This document shows, piece after piece, positions 51,281 to 60,407 of a stretch of 63,082 nucleotides of DNA. Source of the stretch: Acidimicrobiaceae bacterium (GTDB lineage: Bacteria; Actinomycetota; Acidimicrobiia; Acidimicrobiales; Aldehydirespiratoraceae); assembly GCA_009835735.1 (NCBI GenBank), contig VXWX01000079.1:1-63082 (forward strand), in the 5' to 3' direction. The notes below the pieces were generated by a model that searched no databases, was not told the origin of the DNA, and saw nothing but the letters and a program-made list of their open reading frames with translations. A program made the translations under genes and the position numbers. Every line of letters begins with the position of its first letter. Position 1 is the first letter of the stretch.

Positions 51281-53467
51281 ATGCGTACCGGGTCACTTGA
51301 GATCGCTCCACCACTCCATGAATTCATCGCGGTCGAGGCCCTGCCGGGTACGGGCGTCCAGATCGACGAGTTCTGGAGCGCTCTGGAGTCCATACTGACC
51401 GACCTCGGGCCGCGCAACGCGGCACTGCTGGCCCACCGCGACGAGCTACAGACTCAGATCGACGACTGGCACCGGGCGGCCCGCGCCGACGGCCGCGGCC
51501 ACGACGGTGACGCCTACGCCAACTTCCTGCGCGACATCGGGTACCTGCGGTACATGGACAGCGCGGTGACCGCCACGACGACCAATGTCGACCCCGAGAT
51601 CGCTGAAGTGGCCGGACCACAGCTGGTCGTGCCCGTCGACAACGCTCGCTACGCGCTGAACGCAGCCAACGCGCGCTGGGGCAGCCTGTACGACGCCCTC
51701 TACGGAACCGACGTGCTCAGCGAGGCGGACGGTTGCAGCCGCGGCGACGCCTACAACCCGGTCAGAGGTGACCGGGTTGTCGCTGCGGGCCGCGAGTTCC
51801 TCGACACACACTTCGGCCTCGACTCGGCGAGCCATGCCTGGGCGACCGACTACCTGGTGCAGGACGGCTCGTTGAGAGTTCGCAGCGGGGACGGCACGGT
51901 GAGCGCGCTGCTGCGCCCCGAGCAGTTCGTCGGCTACACCGGCGCCGCGGATGCTCCCGCATCGATCCTGCTGCGCAAGAACGGCCTCCACTGTGAGCTG
52001 CGAATCGACGCCGACCACCCGGTGGGTCGCCGGGACCACGCCGGCATCTTCGACATCCGGCTCGAGTCCGCCCTCACCGCGATCATGGACTTCGAGGACT
52101 CGGTCTCGGCCGTGGACGCCGATGACAAGGTGGCGGTCTACCGGAACTGGCTCGGACTGATGCGGGGCACACTGGAGACGACATTCGTGCGCGACGGCAG
52201 GACGGTGAACCGGTCGCTGCACGGTGACCGCAGCTTCACTGGCCCGGACGGCATGCAGATCACGCTGCCGGGACGCTCATTGATGCTGGTCCGCAACGTG
52301 GGACACCATCTCACCACCGACATGGTGACGCTCGATGGCGATCCGGTCTACGAGACCATGGTCGACGCCATGGTCACCGCTCTGTGCGCGCTCCACGATC
52401 TGCGGGGGATGGGGCGGGTGGACGGCCGGCCCATACGCAATTCGGCCTCCGGCTCGGTGTACATCGTCAAGCCCAAGCTGCACGGACCCGACGAGGTCGC
52501 CATGGCCTGCGATCTGCTCAGCCGGGTGGAGACCGCCCTGGGTCTGGTGCAGCGCACCCTCAAGATGGGGATCATGGACGAGGAACGCCGTACCTCGTTG
52601 GGCCTGAAGGAGTGCATCTGGAGGGCACGGGACCGGGTGGTGTTCATCAACACCGGCTTCCTGGATCGCACCGGCGACGAGATCCACACCGACATGGAGG
52701 CGGGACCGGTGATCCCCAAGACCGAGATGAAGGCGGCCGCCTGGCTCGGTGCCTACGAGAACTCCAACGTGGACACCGGCCTGGCCTGCGGGCTGCGGGG
52801 ACGCGCACAGATCGGGAAGGGCATGTGGACGATGCCAAGCGAGATGGCGGCCATGGTCAAGGCCAAGATCCAGCATCCGATCGCGGGAGCCAGCACCGCT
52901 TGGGTGCCTTCCCCCACCGCCGCAACCCTGCACGCCATGCACTACTTCCTGGTGGACGTGACCGACCGCCAAAGGGACCTCGCCGACCGCACACCCGCCC
53001 GCCTCGCCAGCCTGATCGACATTCCCGTGCTGGCGGCGGGCCGGGAGCTCGGCCCGAGTGAGATACAACGCGAGCTGGACAACAACATCCAGGGCATCCT
53101 CGGATACCTGGTCCGATGGGTTGGCCAGGGAGTGGGATGCTCAACCGTGCCCGACATCGGTGATGTCGGCCTCATGGAGGATCTGGCCACCCTCCGGATC
53201 TCCAGTCAGCACATCGCCAACTGGCTGCATCACGGACTTGTGTCCGCTGAGGTGGTGCGCGAGACCATGCGTCGTATGGCCAATCTGGTCGACCAGCAGA
53301 ACAGCGGCGACGCCGACTATGAGCCCATGGCCCCCGACTACGACTCCAGCGTTCCGTTCGCGGCGGCTGTCGAACTCGTGTTCTCGGCCCGAGACGAACC
53401 CAGCGGCTACACCGAGCGGGTGCTTCGGGCCCATCGCCGGGCCGTGAAGGCCCGCTCGACCCGGTAG
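51281..53467 (+). CDS. glcB: malate synthase G
   Basis: This 728-residue enzyme condenses glyoxylate and acetyl-CoA to malate. It has the G-isoform length and motifs: LGLMRGTLETTF, RSLHGDRSFTGPDG, GRSLMLVRNVGHH, KPKLHGPDEVA, GIMDEERRTSLGLKEC, FINTGFLDRTGDEIHT and CSTVPDIGDVGLMEDLATLR. The ATG at 51281 follows TAGGAGACAAGCGC; the longer frame from 50534 shadows the E1 gene. It would consume glyoxylate, including any from malyl-CoA lyase. Confidence 0.96.
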   Translation: MRTGSLEIAPPLHEFIAVEALPGTGVQIDEFWSALESILTDLGPRNAALLAHRDELQTQIDDWHRAARADGRGHDGDAYANFLRDIGYLRYMDSAVTATTTNVDPEIAEVAGPQLVVPVDNARYALNAANARWGSLYDALYGTDVLSEADGCSRGDAYNPVRGDRVVAAGREFLDTHFGLDSASHAWATDYLVQDGSLRVRSGDGTVSALLRPEQFVGYTGAADAPASILLRKNGLHCELRIDADHPVGRRDHAGIFDIRLESALTAIMDFEDSVSAVDADDKVAVYRNWLGLMRGTLETTFVRDGRTVNRSLHGDRSFTGPDGMQITLPGRSLMLVRNVGHHLTTDMVTLDGDPVYETMVDAMVTALCALHDLRGMGRVDGRPIRNSASGSVYIVKPKLHGPDEVAMACDLLSRVETALGLVQRTLKMGIMDEERRTSLGLKECIWRARDRVVFINTGFLDRTGDEIHTDMEAGPVIPKTEMKAAAWLGAYENSNVDTGLACGLRGRAQIGKGMWTMPSEMAAMVKAKIQHPIAGASTAWVPSPTAATLHAMHYFLVDVTDRQRDLADRTPARLASLIDIPVLAAGRELGPSEIQRELDNNIQGILGYLVRWVGQGVGCSTVPDIGDVGLMEDLATLRISSQHIANWLHHGLVSAEVVRETMRRMANLVDQQNSGDADYEPMAPDYDSSVPFAAAVELVFSARDEPSGYTERVLRAHRRAVKARSTR

Positions 53468-53519
53468 GGGTAGACACTGCTTCGGAGGCGGAGCGAGTAG
53501 GCGGCTACGATCCGCCACC

Positions 53520-54731
53520 ATGCGCAGCATTCCGGTCGACGCCGATGTTGTCGTCATCGGCGCCGGGGTGGCCGGAGCCAGCATCGGCTACCAGCTCGCC
53601 CGGCATTCGGACCGCCGGGTGGTCGTGGTGGACGCTCGACCGCCTGTAGGCGGCATCTCAGGACGCACCTTCGGCCAGATCCGCCAGCACTACTCCAACG
53701 AACTCATGGTGCGCATGGCCCTGCGAGGCTTCCACTGCATCCGCAACTGGGCTTCGGAGGTGGGGTACGGCGACCCCGGCTACACCCGCCTCGGATACAT
53801 GCTCATCGTCACCGAGAACCAGATCGACGGCTTGCAGCGCAACGTCGAGTTGGGTCGCGGACTCGGCGTGGACACCCGCTTCGTGGGCCCGGAGGAGATC
53901 GCGGCGATTGAGCCCCTCGTGAACGCTGAGAACCTGGCGGGCGGCGCCTACGAGCCCGACGGGGGCTACATCGACGTGACCAAGATGGTGTTGAGCTGGC
54001 TGGGCGCCGCCACCGCGTGCGGTGCGGACGTGCTGACTCCACTCGCCGTGCAGGAGATCCTGGTGGCCGATGGCGCGGTCAGCGGAGTGGCTACTGAGCG
54101 GGGCGAGATCAGAGCTCCCGTCGTCGTGGCAGCAACGGGCGCGTGGGCGCCCGATCTGCTCGAGCCTTTGGGCGTGCACCTGCCCATCGAGCGACGGCGC
54201 CTCGACATGGCAACCCTCGAGCAGGAGCCCGGAGCCCGGGCCCTGCAATCCTGCATCACCGATGGCAATTCCAATCTAGTGATACGTCCCGATATGGGTC
54301 GCCGGATAGTTGCGGTGGCGTACCCACCGGAGATGCCCCCGGTCGACGATCCGCTGGCCGACGCCCCGCCGGCGGCCCTCCACGCCCATGCCGCGCGTCT
54401 GGAGAGAGCCCTGGCGGAGCGGCTCCCAGCGCTGACCATGGCCGGGATCGTCGCGAGCACCAGCGGGGCCTATGACATCACGCCGGACTACCATCCCGTC
54501 CTCGGGTGGGCTTCTGAGATCGCCGATGTGACCGGCCTATACCTCGCCGTGGGGCTGTCTGGACACGGACTCAAGCTGTCGCCGTGCATCGGCGAGATCG
54601 TCGCCTCCCAGGTTCTCGGCGTAGAGCAGGTCGGCAGCGCCCCAGCGATCGACGCCCGAGCGCTCAGACCCAGCCGGTTCGACGACGGTGACCTCATGCA
54701 CCTCACCTACGGCCCCAGCGCGCGCGCATGA
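53520..54731 (+). CDS. FAD-dependent oxidoreductase, DAO/sarcosine-oxidase type
   Basis: This 403-residue flavoprotein has the dinucleotide motif VVVIGAGVAGASIGYQL at residues 9-25. The DAO-family pattern continues with GRTFGQIRQHY, CITDGNSNLVIRPD, and a late GWASEIADVTGLYLAVGLSGHGLKLSP. It likely oxidises a secondary amine or amino acid such as sarcosine, glycine derivatives or proline. It starts 52 bases after malate synthase. Confidence 0.88.
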   Translation: MRSIPVDADVVVIGAGVAGASIGYQLARHSDRRVVVVDARPPVGGISGRTFGQIRQHYSNELMVRMALRGFHCIRNWASEVGYGDPGYTRLGYMLIVTENQIDGLQRNVELGRGLGVDTRFVGPEEIAAIEPLVNAENLAGGAYEPDGGYIDVTKMVLSWLGAATACGADVLTPLAVQEILVADGAVSGVATERGEIRAPVVVAATGAWAPDLLEPLGVHLPIERRRLDMATLEQEPGARALQSCITDGNSNLVIRPDMGRRIVAVAYPPEMPPVDDPLADAPPAALHAHAARLERALAERLPALTMAGIVASTSGAYDITPDYHPVLGWASEIADVTGLYLAVGLSGHGLKLSPCIGEIVASQVLGVEQVGSAPAIDARALRPSRFDDGDLMHLTYGPSARA

Positions 54732-54797
54732 GGCTCGTCAGGACCCGTAGGCTAGGATCCATCTGACCGCTGAGAGATATTCGTAGGGAGCATCGCG

Positions 54798-55136
54798 ATG
54801 GAGATCACCGCCCAGAGAGAGAGCGAAACGGTAATCGCCAGGGCCAATGGGCGCATTGATAGTTCCAACTCTCGGGAATTTCACTCTAGCTTGGATGCGG
54901 TAATCGCCAAGGATGACCCTGCCGTTGTATTGGACTTTGAGGACGTCTCCTACATCAGCAGCGCTGGGATGAGAGTGATCCTTCTCACAGCCAAGAGTCT
55001 CCAGAGCAGTGGTGTGAAGCTTGTTCTTTGCTCAATGAACGAATCAATTCGTGAAGTATTCAAGATCAGCGGATTCGACAAGATTATTCCGATCCACGGC
55101 TCGCAGTCCGAAGCGCTCGCTGCAGTCAGCACATAG
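54798..55136 (+). CDS. STAS-domain anti-sigma factor antagonist
   Basis: This 112-residue protein is a single STAS domain of the RsbV/SpoIIAA type. The phosphorylation site region is YISSAGMRV, with Ser55 as likely target of the kinase encoded at 56348. Base composition is clearly lower in GC than the neighbours (32 of 60 bases G or C in 54841-54900). It opens a five-gene signalling cassette; the PP2C protein follows 31 bases later. Confidence 0.92.
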   Translation: MEITAQRESETVIARANGRIDSSNSREFHSSLDAVIAKDDPAVVLDFEDVSYISSAGMRVILLTAKSLQSSGVKLVLCSMNESIREVFKISGFDKIIPIHGSQSEALAAVST

Positions 55137-55167
55137 TGGCCGTCTCCAATCGCTAGAGAGGACTCAA

Positions 55168-56340
55168 ATGACAATGACTGAGTCGCCGCAGAAGCACAAG
55201 ATCCTTGTGGTCGATGATGAGCCAGATCTCGAGCCTCTCATGCTGCAGCGCATGCGGCGCTACATCAGGACTGGCGTGTACGAGTTCGTCTTCGCCCACG
55301 ACGGGGTGGAGGCACTTGAAGCGCTGGACGCGGACGAGAGCATCGACATGGTCCTGTCGGACATCAATATGCCCAAGATGGATGGCCTCACACTTCTTGA
55401 CAGGATTCCGGATGTAGCACCGGACATACGGGCCGTCATAATCTCCGCTTACGGCGATATGAAGAACATCCGTATTGCTATGAACCGTGGCGCTTTTGAT
55501 TTCGTCACAAAGCCGGTTGATTTCGACGATTTGAAGTTCACAATTGATCGAACTCTGCAACACATTCGTGAATGGAAAGAAGCCCTCAGTGCTCGTGACA
55601 AGCTTGTCGTCCTACAGAACGAACTGAACGTTGCAAGCATGATGCAGCAGTCCATCCTGCCGAACAAGTTCGCCCGCAATGACGACTACAAGCTATTCGG
55701 TACCATGCAGCCTGCCCGCAACGTAGGGGGCGACTTCTTCGATGTGATCGGTCTGTCCGACGAAAGAGTGGGCTTGGCCATCGCGGACGTGTCCGGAAAG
55801 GGCGTGCCGGCGGCGCTGTTCATGATGTCCAGCCGCACACTGCTGAAGGGTGCAGCCATGCGGGCCGACGGTCCCGGCGAGGCGCTCACGGAAGTGAACG
55901 ATGTGCTCAACGAGGACAACGACGCCTGCATGTTCGTCACCATGATCTATGCCGTGTACGACCCGACAACCGCGGTGCTCACCTACGCGGACGGAGGCCA
56001 CGACCCGCCCCTCGTCATACACGCCGACGGCAGCAGCACCCAACTGCCGGTGACCGACGGCCTTGCGCTAGGCGTGCTGCCCGGATTCGACTTCCTCCAG
56101 CACTCCTACGAGTTGTCCCCCGGTGACACTGTCGTTCTCTACACCGACGGCGTAACCGAGGCAATCAACGCCGAGGAGGAGCAGCTGGGCCTGACCCGCC
56201 TGCGAGAGGCCTTCGCGACCAACCCACCGAGCGATGCAGAGGACGCCGGCCATCGAGTCATCGATCTCGTCAATGAATTCGCCGGCGATGTGCCGCAGTT
56301 CGACGACACGACCTGTCTCGTGCTGCGCCGAGAGAACTGA
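55168..56340 (+). CDS. response regulator with PP2C (SpoIIE/RsbU) phosphatase output
   Basis: This 390-residue protein has an N-terminal receiver domain (about 10-130; VVDDEP, phospho-acceptor Asp65 in LSDINMP, Lys in FVTKPVDF). A short coiled segment (about 135-165) links it to a PP2C-like phosphatase domain (VGGDFFDVI, ADVSGKGVPAALFM, YADGGHDPPLV, LYTDGVTEA, DDTTCLVL). Phosphorylation by a kinase would switch dephosphorylation of the STAS protein. The ATG at 55168 follows AGAGAGGACTC. The receiver half is AT-richer (28 of 60 G or C in 55441-55500) than the phosphatase half. Confidence 0.94.
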   Translation: MTMTESPQKHKILVVDDEPDLEPLMLQRMRRYIRTGVYEFVFAHDGVEALEALDADESIDMVLSDINMPKMDGLTLLDRIPDVAPDIRAVIISAYGDMKNIRIAMNRGAFDFVTKPVDFDDLKFTIDRTLQHIREWKEALSARDKLVVLQNELNVASMMQQSILPNKFARNDDYKLFGTMQPARNVGGDFFDVIGLSDERVGLAIADVSGKGVPAALFMMSSRTLLKGAAMRADGPGEALTEVNDVLNEDNDACMFVTMIYAVYDPTTAVLTYADGGHDPPLVIHADGSSTQLPVTDGLALGVLPGFDFLQHSYELSPGDTVVLYTDGVTEAINAEEEQLGLTRLREAFATNPPSDAEDAGHRVIDLVNEFAGDVPQFDDTTCLVLRREN

Positions 56341-56347
56341 CCGCGCC

Positions 56348-56773
56348 ATGCTGTTCCTGACCACCAACACCAACGGCGAGCAGGTCCGCTCCAGCTACGA
56401 GGAGCTGCCGGAGCTGGTCGCGGCCGTCGAAGCACTCGGTGAACGGGACGGATGGTCCGGCGAGCTGACGTTCCGGGTCAGCCTGGTGATCGACGAGTTG
56501 GCTCAGAACGTCGTGGACTACTCCCACGAGGGCCGGCCCGGCGATGTCGAGGTGGAGGTGACCACTCAGGAAGAGGACATCGTCATCGAGATAATCGACG
56601 ACGGCATCCCGTTCGATCCCCTGACCGAGGCACCCGACCCGGACCTGACATCTTCAATCGAGGACCGGCCGATCGGCGGTCTGGGCGTGCACTTCACCAA
56701 GACCCTGATGGACGACGTGGAGTACTGCAGGGAGTCGGGGAAGAATCGCCTGAAGATCGTCGCCCGCAAGTGA
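56348..56773 (+). CDS. anti-sigma factor serine kinase (HATPase_c, RsbW-like)
   Basis: This 141-residue protein has a GHKL ATPase fold: N-box VIDELAQNVVDYSHEG, G1 IIDDGIPFDP and G2 GGLGVHFTK. It would bind and phosphorylate the STAS protein at 54798 and release or hold a target such as a sigma factor. No sigma factor gene is adjacent. The ATG is 7 bases after the PP2C stop. Confidence 0.92.
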   Translation: MLFLTTNTNGEQVRSSYEELPELVAAVEALGERDGWSGELTFRVSLVIDELAQNVVDYSHEGRPGDVEVEVTTQEEDIVIEIIDDGIPFDPLTEAPDPDLTSSIEDRPIGGLGVHFTKTLMDDVEYCRESGKNRLKIVARK

Positions 56774-56774
56774 G

Positions 56775-58052
56775 ATGATCCACCACCGCGGGCCGCGTCG
56801 CCGATGGACTGCCGGCGGATGGTGGATGGTGGTGCTTGCGGTGTTGCTCGCCGCGTGCGGCGACGATGGAGAAACCGGGGACACCCCGGAGATCGGCGAA
56901 TCGGTGTCGGCCCAACCTACTGTCGAGCCGGACGGAGACTCACTGGGCCTGAGCGAAGAACGGATCCTGTTCGGGCAATCCGCCGCGCTCAGCGGACCGG
57001 CCAAGGAGTTGGGCATCAACATGAGGCTGGGGATCCTGGCCGCGTTCGACGAGGTGAACGCGGCCGGAGGCGTCCACGGGCGCGTCCTCGAACTGCAATC
57101 CCTCGACGACGCGTACGAGCCCGAGGACGCGATAGTGATGACACGCCATCTCATCGAGCAGGAGCAGGTGTTCGCGCTGATCGGCGCTGTGGGCACCCCG
57201 ACCTCGCGCTCCGCCACCCCGATCGCCCGCAACGCCGGGGTTCCCTACATCGCACCGTTCACCGGCGCCGCCTTCCTCCGCGACGACGAGTGGGACAACA
57301 TCATCAACCTGCGGGCCTCCTACAACCAGGAGACCGAGGAGATGGTGGCCCGCCTCACCGAGGACCTCGGGATCACCCGGATCAGCGTCATGTACCAGAA
57401 CGACTCCTTCGGACGGGCCGGGTTCCGGGGCACGGTCGCGGCGCTCGAGCGACGGGACATGGAACTCACCTCGATCGGGATCTACCCCCGCAACACGACC
57501 GCGGTGAAGACGGCCCTGCTCGACCTGCGGCAGGGCGACCCCGAAGCGGTGATCATGATCGGTGCCTACGAGCCGGTCGCGAGGCTCATCCTGTGGGCCC
57601 GCCGCACGGGCATGGACGCGGTCTTCATGACGGTCTCCTTCGTGGGCAGCAACGCCCTGGCCCAGGAACTCGGTCCCGACGGCGCCGGGGTGCTGGTGAC
57701 CCAGGTCGTCCCGTTCCCGGAGGACAACTCCCAGCCCGTCGTCCTGTCGTACTTGGACGCCCTGGCGAGCCACGATCCGGCGGCGGAGCCCGGGTTCGTG
57801 TCGCTCGAGGGCTATCTGGCGGGCCGGATGGTGATCGCGGCGCTCGAGGAGTGCGGGGCGGAGGTCGACCGATCCTGCCTGCTCGACCAGCTGATCGACC
57901 GCGGCGACTTCGACATAGACGGGTTCAAGCTTCAGTTCGGCGACGGCGACAACCAGGGCTCCGACGAGGTGTTCCTGACGGTGATCGGCTCCGACGGCAA
58001 GTACCACCCGGTTCACACCCTGCACGAGACCGTTCTCTGGGTGACTCGATGA
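56775..58052 (+). CDS. LivK-like periplasmic binding lipoprotein (sensor partner)
   Basis: This 425-residue protein has a lipoprotein signal (LAVLLAAC, Cys28) and a type I periplasmic binding domain of the branched-chain amino acid receptor group: FGQSAALSGPAKELG, GMRLGILAAFDEVNAAGGVHGR-like stretch (INMRLGILAAFDEVNAAGG), IGAVGTPTSRSATPIA and YQNDSFGRAGFRG. No permease or ATPase genes are adjacent. Its stop overlaps the kinase start. It is therefore more likely a ligand sensor feeding the kinase than a transporter part. Confidence 0.9.
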   Translation: MIHHRGPRRRWTAGGWWMVVLAVLLAACGDDGETGDTPEIGESVSAQPTVEPDGDSLGLSEERILFGQSAALSGPAKELGINMRLGILAAFDEVNAAGGVHGRVLELQSLDDAYEPEDAIVMTRHLIEQEQVFALIGAVGTPTSRSATPIARNAGVPYIAPFTGAAFLRDDEWDNIINLRASYNQETEEMVARLTEDLGITRISVMYQNDSFGRAGFRGTVAALERRDMELTSIGIYPRNTTAVKTALLDLRQGDPEAVIMIGAYEPVARLILWARRTGMDAVFMTVSFVGSNALAQELGPDGAGVLVTQVVPFPEDNSQPVVLSYLDALASHDPAAEPGFVSLEGYLAGRMVIAALEECGAEVDRSCLLDQLIDRGDFDIDGFKLQFGDGDNQGSDEVFLTVIGSDGKYHPVHTLHETVLWVTR

Positions 58053-60403
58053 GCTCCCCGCTCGACGACCCGGTGGCCGATGATGCCGTGACTCCGGCGC
58101 CCGACGAACCCGTGGAGGACCCCGCGGCACCGGCGCCCGACGAACCGGCAGCCGGTGACACCGACCAGTCGTCGACCGACGAACTTGCGAGCGACGACTC
58201 AGCGACACCAGCGCCCGACGATCCGGGCATGGACGGCTCGATGCAGTCCTCGCTCGGGTTCTGGTCCCGGATCTCCACCAAGCTCTACGTGGGCATCGGC
58301 GGAGCGGTGGCCATGACGCTGGCCGCCAGCCTGGTCGGGTGGTTCTCCTTCAACCGCGTGGGCGACGTTCAGAAGCGGGTCAACGAGGGAAGCGTTCCCG
58401 AACTGGTTGCCGCGTTCGGCGTGGCGCAGTACGGCGGGGTCCTCGCCAACGCCGCGCCCAGCCTGGCCGCCGCGGTCACGCCCATGGAGCTCTTCCAGCA
58501 GAGCCAGCAGATAGACCAGACCGTTCTCCAGTTCGAGGAGCGGATGGCGGTCCTGGAGCAGAGCGACAGCGACGACGCCGGCGTGGCCCGCATCCGCGAG
58601 AGTGCCGACACCCTGATCGCCAACATCGCCGAGATCCGGCGCGAGGTCTCGGAGAGGTTCGACATCACCGAGCAGCGAACGGTGCAACAGGCGGAGCTCG
58701 TCAACCTGAGGGCCCGGGTGAGCGATGTCCTGGTCCCTGCCTTGGACGACCAACTCTTCTACACCCTCACCGGCCACTCCGAGCTCGATGCGTCCCCGGC
58801 TCCCCGATCCGAGCACTTCTCGGAGGACGAGGTCTTCCGGTACCGGCGCCTGGCCGAACTCGAGGCCGACGCCAACATCACCTCCGACCTCCTGGCCAGC
58901 GCCTTCGCCGTGAGCGATCAGAGCCTGCTGGAGCCGCTGCGGGAGCGCTTCGAAGCGGCTGCCGGCCGGATCGACAGGAACCTCATAGCGTTGCAGGGAA
59001 CGCAGTTCCATGCCGACGCGGCCCCGATCTTCTCCCGCCTGCGGGAGCTGGGACTCGGCCCGGAGAACTCGTTCGACCTCGCGGCCAGCGACTTCACGAT
59101 CATCCAGCACCACCAGGAGCTCCTGGACCAGAACAGCCAGCTCTCGGTCACGCTGGTCTCAGAGGTCGACAGCCTGGTGAGCGCCTCCCGGGACCGGGCC
59201 GCGGAGGCCACCACCGCGTCCGAGCAGGCCATCATCACCGCCCGCACGCTGCTGCTAGGCATCAGCGCGTTCAGCATCGTGGGCGCCCTGTTCATCATCT
59301 GGTTCTTCGTGGGCAAGGCTCTGGTGCGGCGCATCGCGCTGCTGTCGGACTGGATGCGACGCATGGCCGGCGGTGATCTCGAGGTGACCGTCCCGATCAC
59401 CGGCCGGGACGAGGTCGCGGACATGGCCGCCACCTTGGAGGTGTTCCGGCGCCACGCCCTGGAGGTCCAGCGCCTCAACCTGGTCGAGCAGCTCGCCTCG
59501 GAGCTGCAGGGCAAAAACGAACAGCTCGAGGGCGTGTTGGCCGAGCTGCAGAAGGCTCAGGACCAGATCGTCACGCGGGAGAAGCTGGCCGCTCTGGGTG
59601 AGCTGACCGCAGGCGTCGCCCACGAGATCAAGAACCCCTTGAACTTCGTGAAGAACTTCGCCGAGGCCTCCGAGGAGCTCATCGACGAGCTCAAGGAACT
59701 GCTGGAGGACATCGGCGACAACATCAGCGACGACAACAAGGACTACGTCAACGAGATCGCCAGCGATCTGACCGGCAACATCGAACGCATCCGCTCCCAC
59801 GGCGAGCGGGCCGACCGCATCGTGCGCGACATGCTGATGATGGGACGCGACTCCGGCGAGTGGCAGATGACCGACATCAACGACCTGCTGGAACAGCACG
59901 CCCAACTGTCATTCCACAGCGCCCGAGCGCTGGACTCGGACTTCCAGCTCGACATCCAGCAGGACCTCGACCCGGATGTGGGCCAGCTCAAGGTGATCGC
60001 CCAGGACCTGGGGCGGGTGTTCCTGAACATGGTGACCAACGCGGGCCACGCCACCAACGACCGCCACCGCGCCGAGATCGCGGCCGGCAACGCCGGCTTC
60101 CAGCCGACGCTGTGGCTCAAGACAACGCGGTCCAACGATCACGTCGAGGTCCGCATCCGTGACAACGGCACGGGCATGCCCCCCGATGTGATCGAGAAGA
60201 TCTTCAACCCCTTCTTCACCACCAAGCCGACCAACCAGGGCACCGGCCTCGGCCTGTCCATCTCCAGCGACATCATTCGCCGTCACGGCGGCAACATCGC
60301 AGTCGAGTCCGAGCCCGGCGAGTACACCGAGATGTGCATCACCCTGCCGGTGGAGGCGCCACTGGAGGCCGAGCAGGCCGACGCGGGCGACTCCTGGGTC
60401 TAA
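58049..60403 (+). CDS. membrane histidine kinase with HAMP domain and acidic-Pro tail
   Basis: This 784-residue kinase starts at 58049 (ATGA overlap). Residues 1-75 are cytoplasmic and low-complexity, with repeated APDEP/APDDP. TM1 is at about 79-101, an all-helical periplasmic sensor at about 102-398, TM2 at about 400-424, then HAMP (about 425-477) and a coiled coil. The HisKA H-box has His525 ([12 protein letters not shown]), followed by N-box [17 protein letters not shown] and GTGLGLSIS. It probably reads the adjacent binding lipoprotein and phosphorylates the receiver-PP2C protein. Confidence 0.94.
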   Translation: MSSPLDDPVADDAVTPAPDEPVEDPAAPAPDEPAAGDTDQSSTDELASDDSATPAPDDPGMDGSMQSSLGFWSRISTKLYVGIGGAVAMTLAASLVGWFSFNRVGDVQKRVNEGSVPELVAAFGVAQYGGVLANAAPSLAAAVTPMELFQQSQQIDQTVLQFEERMAVLEQSDSDDAGVARIRESADTLIANIAEIRREVSERFDITEQRTVQQAELVNLRARVSDVLVPALDDQLFYTLTGHSELDASPAPRSEHFSEDEVFRYRRLAELEADANITSDLLASAFAVSDQSLLEPLRERFEAAAGRIDRNLIALQGTQFHADAAPIFSRLRELGLGPENSFDLAASDFTIIQHHQELLDQNSQLSVTLVSEVDSLVSASRDRAAEATTASEQAIITARTLLLGISAFSIVGALFIIWFFVGKALVRRIALLSDWMRRMAGGDLEVTVPITGRDEVADMAATLEVFRRHALEVQRLNLVEQLASELQGKNEQLEGVLAELQKAQDQIVTREKLAALGELTAGVAHEIKNPLNFVKNFAEASEELIDELKELLEDIGDNISDDNKDYVNEIASDLTGNIERIRSHGERADRIVRDMLMMGRDSGEWQMTDINDLLEQHAQLSFHSARALDSDFQLDIQQDLDPDVGQLKVIAQDLGRVFLNMVTNAGHATNDRHRAEIAAGNAGFQPTLWLKTTRSNDHVEVRIRDNGTGMPPDVIEKIFNPFFTTKPTNQGTGLGLSISSDIIRRHGGNIAVESEPGEYTEMCITLPVEAPLEAEQADAGDSWV

Positions 60404-60407
60404 GTCC

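Noticed and set aside
50534-53467. 977-residue open frame before malate synthase
   Set aside because: The upstream part shadows the fused E1 gene. A good ribosome-binding site and the malate synthase N-terminus fix the start at 51281.
54798-56773. A sigma factor gene as part of the partner-switching module
   Set aside because: No sigma-factor frame is found next to the STAS, PP2C and HATPase genes on either strand.
56804-60403. 1199-residue open frame before the histidine kinase
   Set aside because: The first 415 codons are an Arg/Pro-rich shadow of the binding lipoprotein gene. The ATG at 58049 overlaps that gene's stop and begins the kinase.
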